64,000 nucleotides of DNA, taken from positions 7,310,501 to 7,374,500 of the forward strand of contig JAZGTH010000062.1 in the NCBI GenBank assembly GCA_036877525.1. Reading direction: 5' to 3'. How positions within the stretch are numbered: the first letter of the stretch is position 1; the number at the start of each line of letters is the position of its first letter. The position numbers and the translations under genes were made by a program. Origin of the DNA: Chromobotia macracanthus. Lineage: Eukaryota > Chordata > Actinopteri > Cypriniformes > Botiidae. Below, one piece after another: positions 1 through 14,078 of this stretch. A model generated the notes under the pieces. That model had not been told where the DNA came from. It did not search any database and saw nothing but the letters and a program-made list of their open reading frames with translations.

Positions 1-1309
1 ATTGTTATTACAAATATTAAACAAGTAATCTGTTTCTCATGGTGGCACAACCTATATGGTTAGTAAAACAATTTGAAACAAACTCTATCTATTTCATTCC
101 ACTCTACTAAATAAAAAGTGTTTAAAAACACTGGGACAGTTAGCCACAGAATAAATAACAGTTAGCCACAGAATAAATATTTTAAGGCTGCAATCTAAAG
201 CAAGCTTTAACTTTTTGGTTAAACTTAACTTTTTGGTTAAAATGAACAAAATTCAGTTACTGCGCAAGTACACAGATCACATCAGTGTTCAAAACCGTCT
301 CCTTTCCTTACCTTAGAAGTTGTTTGTTGTGTGTGTTTTTAATAACAGTGATTTTTTTCGTTAAATGGATAAAAAATGCCTCAGCTATTCTGATTGAGAA
401 ACCCTGAGAAAACAAGCTTGGGAAGACGTGACGAGCTGGACACAGGAAACATCTAGATGTCTATTAAGGCATTAACCATGAATAATTTACATGTTAAAAT
501 GGATGCCTTTTGTTACCCTTGGCAAGTGGATGCCTGCTAACTAGATTTGGTTGTAAATGTTTTCTAGCTTTTCTGGACCAACAGAAAATTGCATTCGACA
601 TATCCAAACCCCCCTCCTATAACCATCACTGTGTTAACAAAAGGCAGACGGGGGCCTCGCCTCTGGTGACAGCAGAGAGAGAAAGGAACAACAGCCTCCA
701 ACAAATGACATCCTGTCCTTGCTCATTGAGCCTGTGTCATTTATAACAAATTGGACCCTTTAGCTGGACTACCTGCATGGGTTCTGAATACAGTCCCTGT
801 CTGACTTTTGTTCTCTTTTGGTCCAGCTTCTCCTCTCACTATCTCTCAGTGTCTCTCCATCTCAAGTGGGCTGGAAGTAGCCTGGGAATATGGCTAGTCT
901 AGCAGAGTCTAGCAGAGCTCTTAGAATGGTGAATTAGCTCTTATTAGTGACATCATGACCAGCAGTGACTTGTCAGACTAGCTACATCTAACAAAGGCAG
1001 CCCTGTCAACAAGAGGAGGAAAAAGGGCTGTCAGGCAGGAAGAGGCAGCAGTTTGCTCAAGTAAAGAGAGTTAAATGACCCTCTCACATACATGCTCTCA
1101 TCATCTCTACATGCCAGCATAAATAGTTAGTCTAGTGTGTGACTAGTCTCGCACAGCCATACCTTTGACAGTGCCGAAGTTTTTATGCTTTTCGCAACTA
1201 GCTAATGCTGTTCGCAATTAATCACAGTTAGAATTAGTCCCATTTAGGGGTTATTATTAATTACATGAACGATTGCACATGAAACACATGAACACATTTC
1301 TCTGACTGT

Positions 1310-1440
1310 TGGGTAGTTCTCTAAAAGCTCTATCAAAGTTCTCTCAAAGTTATCAAAACTAGAACATTTTAAAAGTTAAACCATATATAAAAATGATTTT
1401 CTTAAATTTTGTAGCATTTAAAATGTTCCACTAGCTGTAA
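1310..1440. mobile_element. Truncated copy of the AACGTTCT MITE family
   Basis: TTCTCTCAAAGTTATCAAAA is shared exactly with 47353-47372, and the AT-rich body is similar. Confidence 0.55.
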
Positions 1441-2595
1441 TTCAGATTAGGGCAGCCAGACCCTAAACTCTAAGAAACTCTGCATACACAGCGGCTTCAG
1501 GTTCCAAGGGGTCTGCAGCACAGCAGCATACTCAAGCATGCAGCTGCTGTAAATTATAATGGAGCATTACACACTAGTGAACTACTATAAATAACTGTCT
1601 CCCACACACACATTCCCACATATTACACTTCCACATTCCCGCAATTTCTTGAGGTACCTGACAAGCAGCATGCTGGTTTTTGGCCACCTGCTAGAATGCA
1701 GGAGCCAGGGGCCCAGAGCCAGGCCAGGCAGCTTGCTTGCCTCACTTTCAATCATTACTTCCTCTCGGCCATTCAATAAATCTGGGGCTCTAGAAGCAGC
1801 AGTCTGGCTGCACCCAGCTTCCACCCTCGCTCTCATGAGATGCTGCAATAAACCAGAACAGAGTTTATTCTAATATGACTCACTGCCTAATAAATCACAT
1901 CACCTTCCACAGTGATGTCATATCATTACAAAAGACCTGAAATCGGTCTGTCAATACATACAATTTATTGGCTATGATGCGTCAGTAATTTTCAGTGCAA
2001 AAACAACCTTGATCATTTAAGTGTGCAAGAAGTTTTCACAAGAAGAGAAGCTAAGTCCAGAAGTGCAGGGAAAAAATATAAAGAACAGGACAGGACGACA
2101 AAGCGGGAAATGACTTCCGCAAATGTTGTTTAACAAAATATAAACAGCTGTTTTTCCTCTTAGTGTTTTATTTCATTTATTTATTTATTTTGCATAAATG
2201 TGTATGTATGTGTATAATTTGTAATGTGGTAACTAAAGCTTTGGCAATGCAAAGCTTCTTGTTACCATGCCAACAAAGCTTCTTAAATCAGTAATGTGGC
2301 CATATTATAAATGTGCTGTTCTGAATAAAAGGGCTGTACATATGAACAGCTTATGTGAGAGGATGGCTCTGTGAACATAAATGCCAGCATGGAATCGCAG
2401 ATCTTCTCAGCCATCTCGACAGGGCCAGTAGGTTGTACTGATCACACAGCTTCACCATCTGCATGTTGTTAGTGCATTCGTGTCTTTACCCTTTCACTCT
2501 GGCCCTCTGGACACAGGCCTGGGTTAGATAAGTGTGCACATTTTCATCTCCAACTGCTCATATGGAGGAGGAGGAACACAGTTTTTTGTTGTGGT

Positions 2596-2670
2596 CATAA
2601 GTTTACATACACATTGAAGAATCTGGAAAATGTTAATAATTTAAGAAAAATGAGAGGAGTAAGGTTTGTT
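2596..2670. mobile_element. Probable Tc1-like transposon end fragment
   Basis: GGTCATAAGTTTACATACAC resembles the inverted-repeat end of fish Tc1 transposons (AAGTTTACATACAC). No transposase reading frame or second end was found. Confidence 0.4.
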
Positions 2671-5510
2671 TTTTAATTTAGTACTGCCCTCAACAGTACT
2701 AAATTTCACATGACAAATGTTTACATATAGTTCACAACACATAATAATAACTGAATGTACAAAAATAACCCAGTTTAGTAAACAAGTAACAAGAAATCAC
2801 ATAAGCTTGATTCTTAAATTTCTGTGAGGTTACCTGGACAACCAATAGCTGCTTTTATGCTTTGTGTTAGTTATTTAAGAGTTTCTTGTTTGTCCTTGAG
2901 CTATTAAACTGCATACTAGTCTTCAGAAAATTCTTCCATTGTATATTTAACCCCTATAGTGACTGTATGAGGCTGAAATCCATCTTTTCACACCGAGCAC
3001 AATTGAAAAATTCATATGTATTTTTATCTATATCTTTAGACAAACATAATAGCAACAAAGGGTGTTTTGAAAAACTGGAAGCAAATTTCTATAGAATGTG
3101 TGTGCTTTTCTTGAGCAGATAGTGGTTGGAGAGACCTGAATTGACTGCAGAAAGACTTTACACAAACAGCATTGTGCAGAGTTGCTTTTCCAGCTTTGCT
3201 TCAGAAGGCAATCGGCCGGCCAGCATCCTGCCAAATTAGGCTGGAACAGTGGGGAGCGCGTTCTGTCTCCTTTCACTTCACCAGCTTCTCATCTTGACCA
3301 CTGGCCCCAAAAGAGCTTTTTGTCACTGGTCAGCAACATGCACAATACCCACCTAGTGACCTAGAGCCACAGTCCACAGGGGGCCAATCCCAGAGATAGA
3401 CCCTGAGACTGAGTTCTCAGTGGGTTGTGGACACTAGGTCAGTCCCGGCCTGGAGCTCAGTGGGTCAGCACTGGTTTGGCTGCGGAGGAGAGAAAGAGAT
3501 CAGCATACAGACGTCTGAGTTCTGACCACCCACAGAAGGACAGGTCAGCTGGTCTGCGGAATCCCTGCTCATTTCAATGCTGAGACATACCACACAGTGT
3601 TAAAAACTATGAGAAAATAACAGTTGTATGAAACTTTGTGTGAAAGTAGACAAACAGTCCATATAAAGATCCAAATAGATCCAAGTCCAAATGTCTGAGA
3701 ATACATGAAAAATTTGGGGTTTAAAATTAAACTGAAAATAAACAGAAAGTTGCAGAAAATTGAAAAATGTAAAGCAATCAAACTTTCATGATGTGGCAGC
3801 TCTAGTGTATTCTGTTTTAATGGTAAAAGGGGGAAACACTAAATACTAAGAGATTCTGAAATTCAGGTACATTTTTCAATAATCACATTTTCAAATAAAT
3901 TTGTATTACAGTAAAGAAAAAGGAAAATTTAAGCATTTTTACTAGTGGTCTCAGATTTAAAAAACCTCACTGTATATCCTGCCACTTTTTTGGGTGTTTA
4001 TCTAACAAACCACAGGTGCAAAGTTATCTGATATGCGTTAGTAGTAAAGGTGCCAAATACAAAATGTCACAAATTAATTTCCTTATTAGTCTATTATCAA
4101 GTATTGATGTAAACCCAAAAGAGAATTGATCACTCACACGAAAATATTCAATATATTTAAAGGTGAATCTCTAACCCTTAATTTTATATAAAAGGGAGCT
4201 AGATTTCCTATGAAAGACTAAAATGTGTATGATGCCATAAAAAGAGGATTTTGGACCCTGTTATCAAATACCTCCTTTAGCACTATCCGTCAAACACGTG
4301 TCTTTTCCAAACGTGTGACATCCTTCCTGTTTATCTGAGACAGCTGTTCTCAGCACAGGGCTGATAAGTTTAGTGACATGAGAAAACTGAGCCTCTCTAG
4401 AGAAGGTTTTAATGCTTCAGACAAAATGGTCACTTGATAAGAGTGTAGAAAGCAGCCAAGTGCCTTTAGCCCCTCATCAATCCAGCATACATCCTTATGG
4501 GTTGACAGTGTTTGACTGTTTCCAAATGTCTGAGGAAGTCCTGCTGGAGATAGGCCTTATCAGAACTAAGCCAAGCTGTCTTTCTGCACCCATCCATCTA
4601 TCAGCTGCTCAGCAGACTGAATCACTCCCCTTCCTTCGTGATCAGACTGGAAACTGAGACAAATAAAATATACAATCGCAATGATAGTGTGCAAATTAGG
4701 ACATACTTTTTGTCAGTTCATGCACTCCCTGAGAACTGAACCTATGTTTTGCCATCACTAGTAATGTGTTTTACCAGTCATGCTAAAGAAACTCATATAA
4801 AGTCATTTAGTGTAAGACAATAATCTTTCTTAATTATTAAGGAAGTATATCTGACACTGACTCTGATGTCATAGACTGGCGTAAAGATATTTCCTAAGGA
4901 CCACTAAAAGCATTTTTCATTCCTAGAACATTCAAAATAATATTTAAATGTTTTTATTACTTAATGTAAATGTCAGGGAAACACTTTTACAACCTTTACA
5001 TTTTACACCATTTAAATTGTTAACTGGGTTGTACCCTAAAAGGTGTAGAAGGGTTTGATTCTCTTGAGTTTTTTTCCTTGTTTCCTTTTTTTTCCAGTGG
5101 AGAGGTGGGCTCATATATCTGTGTGTCTTTAACTACCTGGGTTTTCTCTCATCCTCCCAGCTAACAATAAAACAACTGGCCAATTAACACGGACTGGAGA
5201 CATACTTGGATTCTGATCTGTCCCAGATTAATGTCTAGCCACCAGTTTTATTGCCAGTGGACATTCATCAGACTGCACAAGTAGGTCACTTCAGCATCAA
5301 ACATATAGTCACAGGGCCATATAGTCCACAGGGACACAGTGCTTCCCAAAGGCTCCAATTTGATTTAATTGCTCATTTTGGATTGTGACCTGAAAAACTG
5401 TATTGGCAAAATTTCCTAGCCATTCGTTTCTCAGCTTTTGCTAAAGACAACAGTGTTATGAATAGCTAAAGGATGGTTTTCTGTACATTAAAGCAATTAT
5501 TTTTACAGGT

Positions 5511-5626
5511 TATATTATATTATATTATATTATATATAATATTATATTATATTATATTATATTATATTATATTATATTATATTATATTATATTATATTAT
5601 ATTATATTATTATATTACACTATTTA
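5511..5626. repeat. TATTA/ATTAT pentanucleotide microsatellite
   Basis: About 23 copies of a TATTA-type unit are interrupted once near 5533 by TATATAAT. Arrays this long are normally polymorphic. Confidence 0.95.
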
Positions 5627-7744
5627 AAGATAGAGACCACTATTCTGTTCTCTAAGTTTTTAAATGATCCTTTTGAAACAGACAATATCTGACTGCTTAT
5701 AAAAACAATGCACAAAAGAAAATGTATATTCTGTCATTTTAAGAATAGTTCAAAACAGCCACTCCTGGGTGTCACTTTATTTTTTTTTTTACCAAAACAT
5801 GATGAACATGTCTAAGTTCATGCAGAGCACAAATTTCAGACAGTGCCAAACAGACAGTATAAACAAAATGTTCCCTGTAAGGGATTAACAGCATTAGCAG
5901 CACTAGTTAACACACTCATCCCAGACATTTACTGGCCTTAATTGAGCACTGTGTCAACAGTCAATGTCCTTCTAATGGACATGAAACTGCTTCACCCAAT
6001 AGTTAATACAGTTAACTGATAGTTTTACATGAAAGGTTACAGTAAATCAAAATGATCCATACCCACCTACAAAACAAGAACTTTAATACTGGCCAGTTTC
6101 ACACACAGCCCTCTAGATTTGACTAGAAAAGTTTGTTTTAGTGTTAGTTAGTATTTAATCCCATGTTGATGGATTTAACTAGCAAACAGAGTTAGTAAGC
6201 TAAAGCTATACAGATAACACGCTGTCTTTTTACTCCCTGTGAAAAGATAGCAACGGATGAAGACTGCAGTGTTATAGTGCGGTGTGAATTGCATTTCAAA
6301 GCTGCCGCCCACTGCGGCCAATCCGACCTTTGAGTTTTGGTCCATTCAGCGAGTGGCATTTGTCGGACCACCGGACAAAGCGCTGAGGGCTCAGTCTAGC
6401 TGTTGAGCTGATTAGGAGAGTGGACCCCAGTGCCCTCCTAAGACCCTTCTCTGCCCACAGCAGCCTAGGTGCCGAAGTCAGTGTCCAGCATGACCCTTTG
6501 GGACCACTGTCATGTTTGGACAAATGCAAATACAATGCTGCACATGCCCTAATCCAGCAGATTAGCATACGGGAAGAATAAAAGAGGGCACAAGGCTACG
6601 GACTTGTGCGCTCACCATGGTGAATGCAGGGGCTGCAAGGAGAGTGTTGGCATGGAGATGGACGAATTGTAAGATGGATTGTAAGATGAACAGCCTCATT
6701 TTCTTCTCTTTTTAAAGTTGGATTTGTGATGTATTATGTAAGGAATGATTCTGAATCTATATTCAGAGTGATCTTTTAATTGTGCCACAGGTTCAGGACA
6801 CCTGAACACCTGTGGCTTGAGTATTTTGTTTTTGATAAAATTAGTATATCAGGTGAGGATTGTATCATACTGAAATACTGCAGTCCTTCCAAGGTTTGTT
6901 TCCACTTTTTAAAAAACATTTTAAGATTATTCTGCACTGTAATAAGATATATAGTAATAAAATACATAGTAAATTGTTTCCATGTCCTTTTCTGCCTAAA
7001 GGTTTGCACATATTTTACAAATGAAACAAAAATGAAATCATGCAAACCATGATTTTATAAACACAATGTGTGATGTGGGGTGATACTATCCAAAAATTAT
7101 AATATTAAAGGATAGAAATTATGTCACTTTTGTCATTTACTCACGCTCATGTTGTTCAAAACCTCCATGCTAATTTAACTTTTGTGTTTTACAGAAAAAA
7201 GTATAGTTGGCTAAGTTTTCTCAGTTTTCTCTGCATTGACCTGATGACTGAATCCGATCCCTTGCTCCTTACCGCCATGAGCTCGTGGTCTGTCTGGTCA
7301 TTTCCTGTCAGGAATGCAGAGGCAGGGGCTGTGGGGGGGTGGGGGGGTCTTGCTCTGACACTCCTGGGTGTTCTCATTCAGCACTGGGGTCGTGTGTCAG
7401 GGGTGACAGGTCAGGTCTGGAGGTGTGGAGGGAGTGCCAAGGCCTCAGGCAGGTAGGCTCTTAATTGGTCCTGGGGGAGTGGAAGATTTTCTGTGCCTGT
7501 GGGGGGAGTTAGTATGTGATGAACTTGGAGCATTTGTGATAACTGGAGGAAAGAGAGCTGTCATGGGTAAATGTGTCAGGGGAAAGCCTGTGGGTGGATC
7601 TGTATATGCTTCCTGGAGATTGATATGTACTGTAAAGAAAACAACCTGCAGGGGGATGAAATAACTAGTGAGCTACTTTCCATTGAAGCATTTCAATCAC
7701 TTTACATACCAGTATTTGGCATGTCATTGCATTAGATAAACTAT

Positions 7745-8075
7745 TAACCCAACTAAAAGGGAACGTTCTGAGAACATTTGCTAATAAAAAAGTTTTCTCA
7801 AAGTTGAAAAGCATTAATGTTAGAATTTTTTCACATTTTATCATATATCAAAAATGTTATTCTTAAGTTGTTAGTAAAATGTTTTGGGTTTTAAATGTTT
7901 TTTGTAAATGTATTTAACTTGATAGAATAAAAAGATTGAATAATGTTCTTATAAGCAAACATGAATGTCAATGCAAAAAAACTTACAAAACTTACTCTAA
8001 AACTTACAAAATAAAGTTTTTAATGATTTCCTACTTAATGGAAACGTTTGGGAAAACACTTCAAGCAAAAGATTT
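7745..8075. mobile_element. Diverged copy of the AACGTTCT MITE family
   Basis: The sequence shares GAACGTTCTGAGAACATTTG, TTCTCAAAGTT and CATATATCAAAAATGTTATT with the copy at 47311-47661. The ends are decayed. Confidence 0.6.
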
Positions 8076-9035
8076 CATAATATTAAGCTTGTAAAATTTA
8101 AAAACAACAGATATAAGGTTAACTTGATGGAACATGCAGTTAAAGTGATGAATGAGACCTGTGGTTTATATATACTGTATGAGAGAACTCAAGGTGTTAT
8201 AATAAACATGAAACACATTGTTTCACATTGGAAGGTGTCAAAAAGTCCAATAATCTCTGCAGTCAGTGATTTTATCCAGTTTACAGCCAAAACAATGTAA
8301 TAACATGACCAAAATGATCTCTATAACCTTCTTCAATGTTCACTACCAAATTATTTATCTCTTCTTAATTGCTCAATTTGTTTGCGCAATCTGTTTCCAC
8401 CATTACCTCAACAGAGAACCATCACGGCATGCTGGGTAATTTAATTAATAAAAGAGCGGCTGCAGCTGCAAGAGGATACAGACATATTGAGTGTGAGGAG
8501 GTGGAGGGTCACATCTTTGTGTGTGAATGACAGGAATGTGTCCGTCTGGAAATAATGAGCGAGTAAGAAGCAGAATACACAGCTGTGTGGAAGCAACCAT
8601 AAGACAGCACAGTAAATACGGTCACACTGCTGCGCTTTGTCATAACATGCTAAGTGTGCAATAAGCACTGACCTTTTCCATCTCAGGTCATTAACCAGCA
8701 TGCCTGAGGCTTTGGGAAGCAGTGGATAAGGGCTGGGGCTTGGCTACTATAAATTTCTATCTTAGGGCCATGGAAACTGAGTGTGTGCATAGGTCAGCTT
8801 GACCCATGACAAAGAACACCCCTGCTAAATGAAACTTTTAAATGAAACTAAATGAAACTAGACGTTTTTCATACCATTTATAGAAATACATTACCTATAG
8901 TACAACCTTTCCATAACTATTGGCTGAAATCATTCCTTAATTAAAATATTAAAATGACAAATGGACAGACAATAATTCAGCATACTACTGTTTACTGTAG
9001 AATAATTCCTACTGTTTCCCTAACTGTATTAATTT

Positions 9036-9310
9036 TTAAAGGGATAATTCACCCATCATTTACTCACCCTGATGTCATTCCAAACCTACATGACTTCACT
9101 TTATTTGTGGAACACAAAAGAAGATATTCTAAGACATGTCTCAGTGGTTTTCGGTCCATACAATGTAAACCAATGGGTGCCAGTGTTATTTGGTTACCAT
9201 TGTATTTTAAAATGTCTTCCTCAGAAGCAAATTAAAAGAAATGCAGGTTTGGAATGACATGAGGGTAAGTAAATGATGGATGAATTTTCATTATTTGGGT
9301 GAACTATCCT
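9036..9310. mobile_element. MITE of the GGATAGTTCACCCA family
   Basis: The terminal inverted repeats are AGGGATAATTCACCCA on the left and TGGGTGAACTATCCT on the right, with a body rich in the family's usual words (CATTTACTCACCCTGATGTC, AACACAAAAGAAGATATT). It is non-coding. Confidence 0.85.
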
Positions 9311-10094
9311 GGCCAGTATCCAGTAAGTACTAAGTTAGTGTTTCATTTTGAACATACTGTATCCACTCTGAAAGATGACCAGGGTTTGCCACTTGTAGAT
9401 TACAAACTTCCTGCTTGAGCCTATAAAAGAGCGTTATGTACCGGAACATGCTGTGTAACAGATCTATTGGATTGTCCTGTTTGCTCAGGGTGAGTCCAGG
9501 CACCCTGAGAGCACATTATCCACCTAATAAAGCCTTGTAATTATTTACCTTCCCCTTCCTAAAGAGATGCAACGGCTCTTGGATAAAGAAGAGCCATTTG
9601 CTCTGCAAGTGTTGTTTGAGTTGAGGATGGAGAGGGGTTTGACTAGAAAAACTACAGTTCCTCACTGTTGTCTAAGCAAACATTCCTGAGCTTAGGATCA
9701 TAGTAATGGGTACACAACCTCGCAATCAACACCCTCAGTACACACACTCACACACACAATCCACCCACACAAACATTTACACACAGGCATTCTTGTCCCC
9801 TGGCTGCAAAGGGCAGGTCCTGGTCTGGTGAGGGCACAACAGTCATTCTGGACAATGAAGACAATGGCCAACTGTCTGTAGGGTGTGTATCAGCCTACCC
9901 CAAATGTCTTAAGCCAATATTTGAGCAGGCCTGTGGGCGTGTTGACAGCATAGAGAGCCTCATGAGTGGAGCAGCCGGTAGTGTTTGGTCTAACAGTGGG
10001 GTTGTTCCCTCCCTAACAAACAGGTAAATAAACATGGTGCCCAGAGTATCCATTGTAACAGCAGTGGTGTTTATGGGCTTCATACTCTGAGGCT

Positions 10095-10133
10095 TGTGGC
10101 AGGTACAGGGCCTCGTGCCCTGTACCTGCCACA
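10095..10133. repeat. Perfect 17-bp inverted repeat (hairpin), 5-nt loop
   Basis: The left arm TGTGGCAGGTACAGGGC (10095-10111) is exactly complementary to the right arm (10117-10133); the loop is CTCGT. A direct repeat of GAGGACAAATGTA follows just downstream. I see no gene attached. Confidence 0.95.
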
Positions 10134-13100
10134 CCATTTTGAGGACAAATGTATAACGTACAGTTACACTTGTCCAAATGTATGAGGACAAATGTAAAAT
10201 ATATATTAAATGAATAGTAATGTAAGAGTTGTGTAGGCTCACCTGTCATACATACTCTGGGCTAGGACTTCCTGTGAAAATATTTAGGCAAATTTTGTGT
10301 TGATGTTTTAGCTAAAAAATAGCTGTATAGTACACAAAACAAGTCAATTTGAATCACTTGACATTTTTAATAAACAATCAAGTTAAAATGTGTATGATTT
10401 TTTGTCATTGGTCACCATTTTTTCACCACTTCCGCCTTCACCTTTTAAAGACCAGGTAGGATGAATTTTTTTTTTAAATGTAATAAATACTACAAAATTT
10501 GCCCTCAAAGTCCCTCAATTTATAATAAAAGCTGCATACTAACCATAAATAAACTAGCAAAATTCTGTTTATAAAATATACTTAAAAATACGTGGAGGTT
10601 TAAAGTATAGCAAGTCACATTGAAGAATGTCAGCTAATTATATTTGCTTAAAAAAGCACCAAATAATTGACATGCATAAAATACAATTTACTTGTTTTTG
10701 TGCTTAGGCAACCAATTTCCAAACAGAAATTCTATAATACATGCTTGTATATATAATTTACAATACACACACCCATATATAGGCCTATATCTCATCTAAA
10801 AAACTATAATTACTTGTTAAAATCATGTCATTTTATGTTACCTTTCATATAATGATTCAATGCAACAAAACCTGCTCATTCTAAATATGTTACATTATGT
10901 AATGGTGAATAAATTATAACTTTAAACCAGCCTCATTTGGTGTGTTGTTAGCGCTGCTAAGCTACAAAGGAAATGCAACCAGCATTCAGAATCTCCGCTT
11001 CAATGCAAAGGCTCTACGCTTGTTTGCGAAGGGCTTTAGCATCTTCTAAGACACCATTCTTGCCAATAAAGTAATGTCACCAGACTCCGTTTGGTGCAGA
11101 CACACTATTCCACTTACACAGTAAATATGGTCCTTAGAATCTCCTACGCTGTGGTGGCAAGCCTCTACAAGAGCCACGCTGCTTGGAAGGATCAGCCTGC
11201 CTGTGGATACACTTTCATCCTAGCAACCAATCTCCCCCCTTCCCTTCTCAATACCAAACAGCACTGTTTACCTAAAGGATGAGGGAGCTGAGCCAGGACC
11301 TCACCTGCTGGCCTGAGGTTGCCATGAATACCCCAATAATCCTTCTAAGCCCATGCAAATTCACCCGGACCAAGTTGCTTGGCTTGGCAGAAGAAGCACT
11401 CTGTTGTTGATCAGCTTTCCATGACAGCAGCCCTTATCTCCACATGAAAGTGTAAGACTGTTGTGATGCAGACCTCATTCACTGCCTTCACTGGCCTCTG
11501 CTGTCTTGGAGCCCTTTCACAGGATGATACGTGTTTGCTCGCAGACAGTCAAAATGGTCAGCGTGTTAAATTAAATCTCTAACAGTACGCATTTGTGTCC
11601 CTTTATGAGCGGGTGAAAGAAACCGCCTTGTTTTGTCTTGTGAGTGGAAAAGAGCCACTGTGGGGATTACAAAGCTGAAATATTGATTTGCCATTGTGAA
11701 TCTATTAAATAGATAGAATAGAGTCTCATTTTCCCCAACAAACAGCCAGGAGACAGTGAGGTCATCTTATTGATTTTTCCCACTTTTCCCACTCTGATAA
11801 ATGGTGATGAAAAGAAGAGGAAATAAAGTCCCAACCAAACAACACAAATGAATCATGGACCTATTCAACTTCTCCCATAGGTATGGATAATTGTGTCAAC
11901 TGGTGGCTAATATCTATGCTAAATAGTTATAGTAATTTATGGCTTGCCCTTAGTTGTGGCCAAAGGGGGATGGAGAAGAAAATAACTGACCTTTGTGCCT
12001 TACCCAAAATCCCCATGGGCCTTATTCAGCTGGGGAACAGACCCCACAGCAGCAATGGGAAGATGCCTCAAACATAATGCACACAATGGCCAATTGTACC
12101 GTGATTTCTCCCTCCACATAAAGCAAAGATCCCAGAGGACAGTAAAGAGCTAAATGAAGCTTGTTGCTTTCTTAGCCAAGATAACACTTGGTGATGAAAA
12201 GGTGTCGACTCAGCAATCAAGAGGGGCAGTGAGATTTCATTCGGAGACACATAAACCTGTGAATTTGAGATAAGAAGCTAAAGTGGTGTATCATGTTTAC
12301 TATAATAACACTGGAATTGTCAAACAAGAATATTGTTATAATATTAAAAGTAGCAGGTAATGCCTGGTTTGTTGTATTCTGCAAAATATAAAAGTATTCT
12401 ACATAATATAAAAGTAAAAATAACATATCAAGAAACAGCTCATTAAGGAATAGTGGTTATTACACAGTTTAGACTAGAATCAGCTGTACTTAAAACTGTT
12501 TTAATATGAATATGTGAGCACACATTGTATAAGGTATCAAGTTGCTTGGCAACCATAAATACTCTACATTTAGCATAATATTTATAATAATAATAATATA
12601 ATATTTAGCATAATTTACAAGATAATTTATTTAGCAAATCTTACATTTATTTATTTAATTTGTTTTATGTAATTTGTTTGAGTTGTTTAATAAATGTAAT
12701 AATGAATTGCATGTCAAATAAAACATTTAACACCACAGCTATTCATGGCTTATTGCATTTAATTAAACTGAATTTTTATTAGATAAAAATGATTTTCAAC
12801 CTATTTCTTTTTTGTTTTACTCAATAAAACATATTATTGTCTTATTATACAAAGTATAAGACAAAGCAGTTAGAGAAGCATAGCTTGCACAATAAAACAC
12901 AGTTTCATTACATTTACCATTTTTCTTTCGGCCTATATCTGTCTGGTTAAAAATTAAAACTCTTATAACCTTTATAAGCAGTGATCTGTATAGGACCGAG
13001 ACAGCACAAAGCCCAGAGGGGCTGGCCCATTTCAAAAGACAAGCCTGTGAACAAACGGTTACATGGCCAAAACAGCCCAAGAGTTGAACGACTGAATTTA

Positions 13101-13561
13101 TTTCAAGCTTTATTCACAAAGTGACTCTGTGTGTGTGCCCTCCCCAGTCCCCCCAAAAAAGGCAGACCAGGGGCCGATGACAGAAGGGGCATAGACAGAA
13201 CAAGTCAGTGTCTTTTGAGGCAAAAAATAAGGCTTTGTGAACGTCGGCAGTGGTGGCACATTTGACAGGTCTTTACCAGTCTTGGGCTCTTTTGTGTTGG
13301 TTACATAATAGAGAAAACACAAACTGAGCCACTGTGGCGTTGTTGCCCCGGCTATTAGTCAATATGATGGCCTTTAGATATGCTAATGGCCATATAGTGT
13401 GTCCTCCCCCATCTTCAGAAGCCAGTTATCTGATAGCACAGAGGTTGACTTCTGCTTTGCCCTTTTTGAAACGCTACACAGTCATTAGGTAAAAGTTTAG
13501 CTTTTTTTCTTCCAAGCATTTCTTCGGCCACACCTTCTGCAGCCCCTTCTTTTAAACAAAT

Positions 13562-13699
13562 GGGGAATATAATTATTCTCTGAGACCGGTCCACTCCAGA
13601 ATCTATGTATGTATGTGGCCCTAAGGTGCTGGGGAATATAATCATTCTCTGAGACCGGTCCACTCCGGAGTCTATGTATATATGTGGCCCTCAGGTGCT
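13562..13699. repeat. Two tandem copies of a 69-bp unit
   Basis: Copy 1 (13562-13630) and copy 2 (13631-13699) start GGGGAATATAAT and end GGTGCT, differing at about six positions. Each contains CTGAGACCGGTCCACTCC and a TATGTATRTATGTGGCCCT stretch. Confidence 0.93.
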
Positions 13700-13924
13700 G
13701 GAAAAGAAATAGAGTGCTTTTTGAAAAACAGACACCTAGCAATTCCCCACATGCCCCTCCGGCGAGGTAACAATGCCAGTAAACAGTCAAGCCCTTGTGA
13801 AATGGGAGAGGATTCCCTGAAGTTAAAGACCTCTTGCCCAATGTATTCTTCAGTGCAGGCTGGGGCTGAAAGCTTAAGGGCCTCATGCTTCCACACAGAG
13901 CTGCAGCTTTGCAACTGTGCACTG

Positions 13925-14078
13925 ATAAGCACAGGGGCTACAGAGCAAAGAGTAAACCTCAGAGCAGGCTACTCACACCACACAGTTCCTCAGTCATTTC
14001 CTGCTGGCAATGGGAATCGAACCTGTGACCTTTAGGTTACAAGTCAGACTCTCTAACCATTAGGCCAAAATTGCCCCA
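13925..14078 (-). repeat. tRNA-derived SINE of a second type
   Basis: The minus strand has TGGCCTAATGGTTAGAGAGT (A box), TGTAACC in the anticodon region and GGTCACAGGTTCGATTCCCA (B box), then a body with CTCAGGCACA-like words. It resembles tRNA-Thr(TGT), but the acceptor stem does not pair, so I call a SINE and not a gene. Confidence 0.7.

Noticed and set aside
7121..7185. Possible short coding exon (CATTTACTCACGCTCATG)
   Set aside because: It matches the interior of the GGATAGTTCACCCA MITE family.
14010..14076. Possible tRNA-Thr gene on the minus strand
   Set aside because: The acceptor stem is unpaired and the sequence continues into a repeat body.
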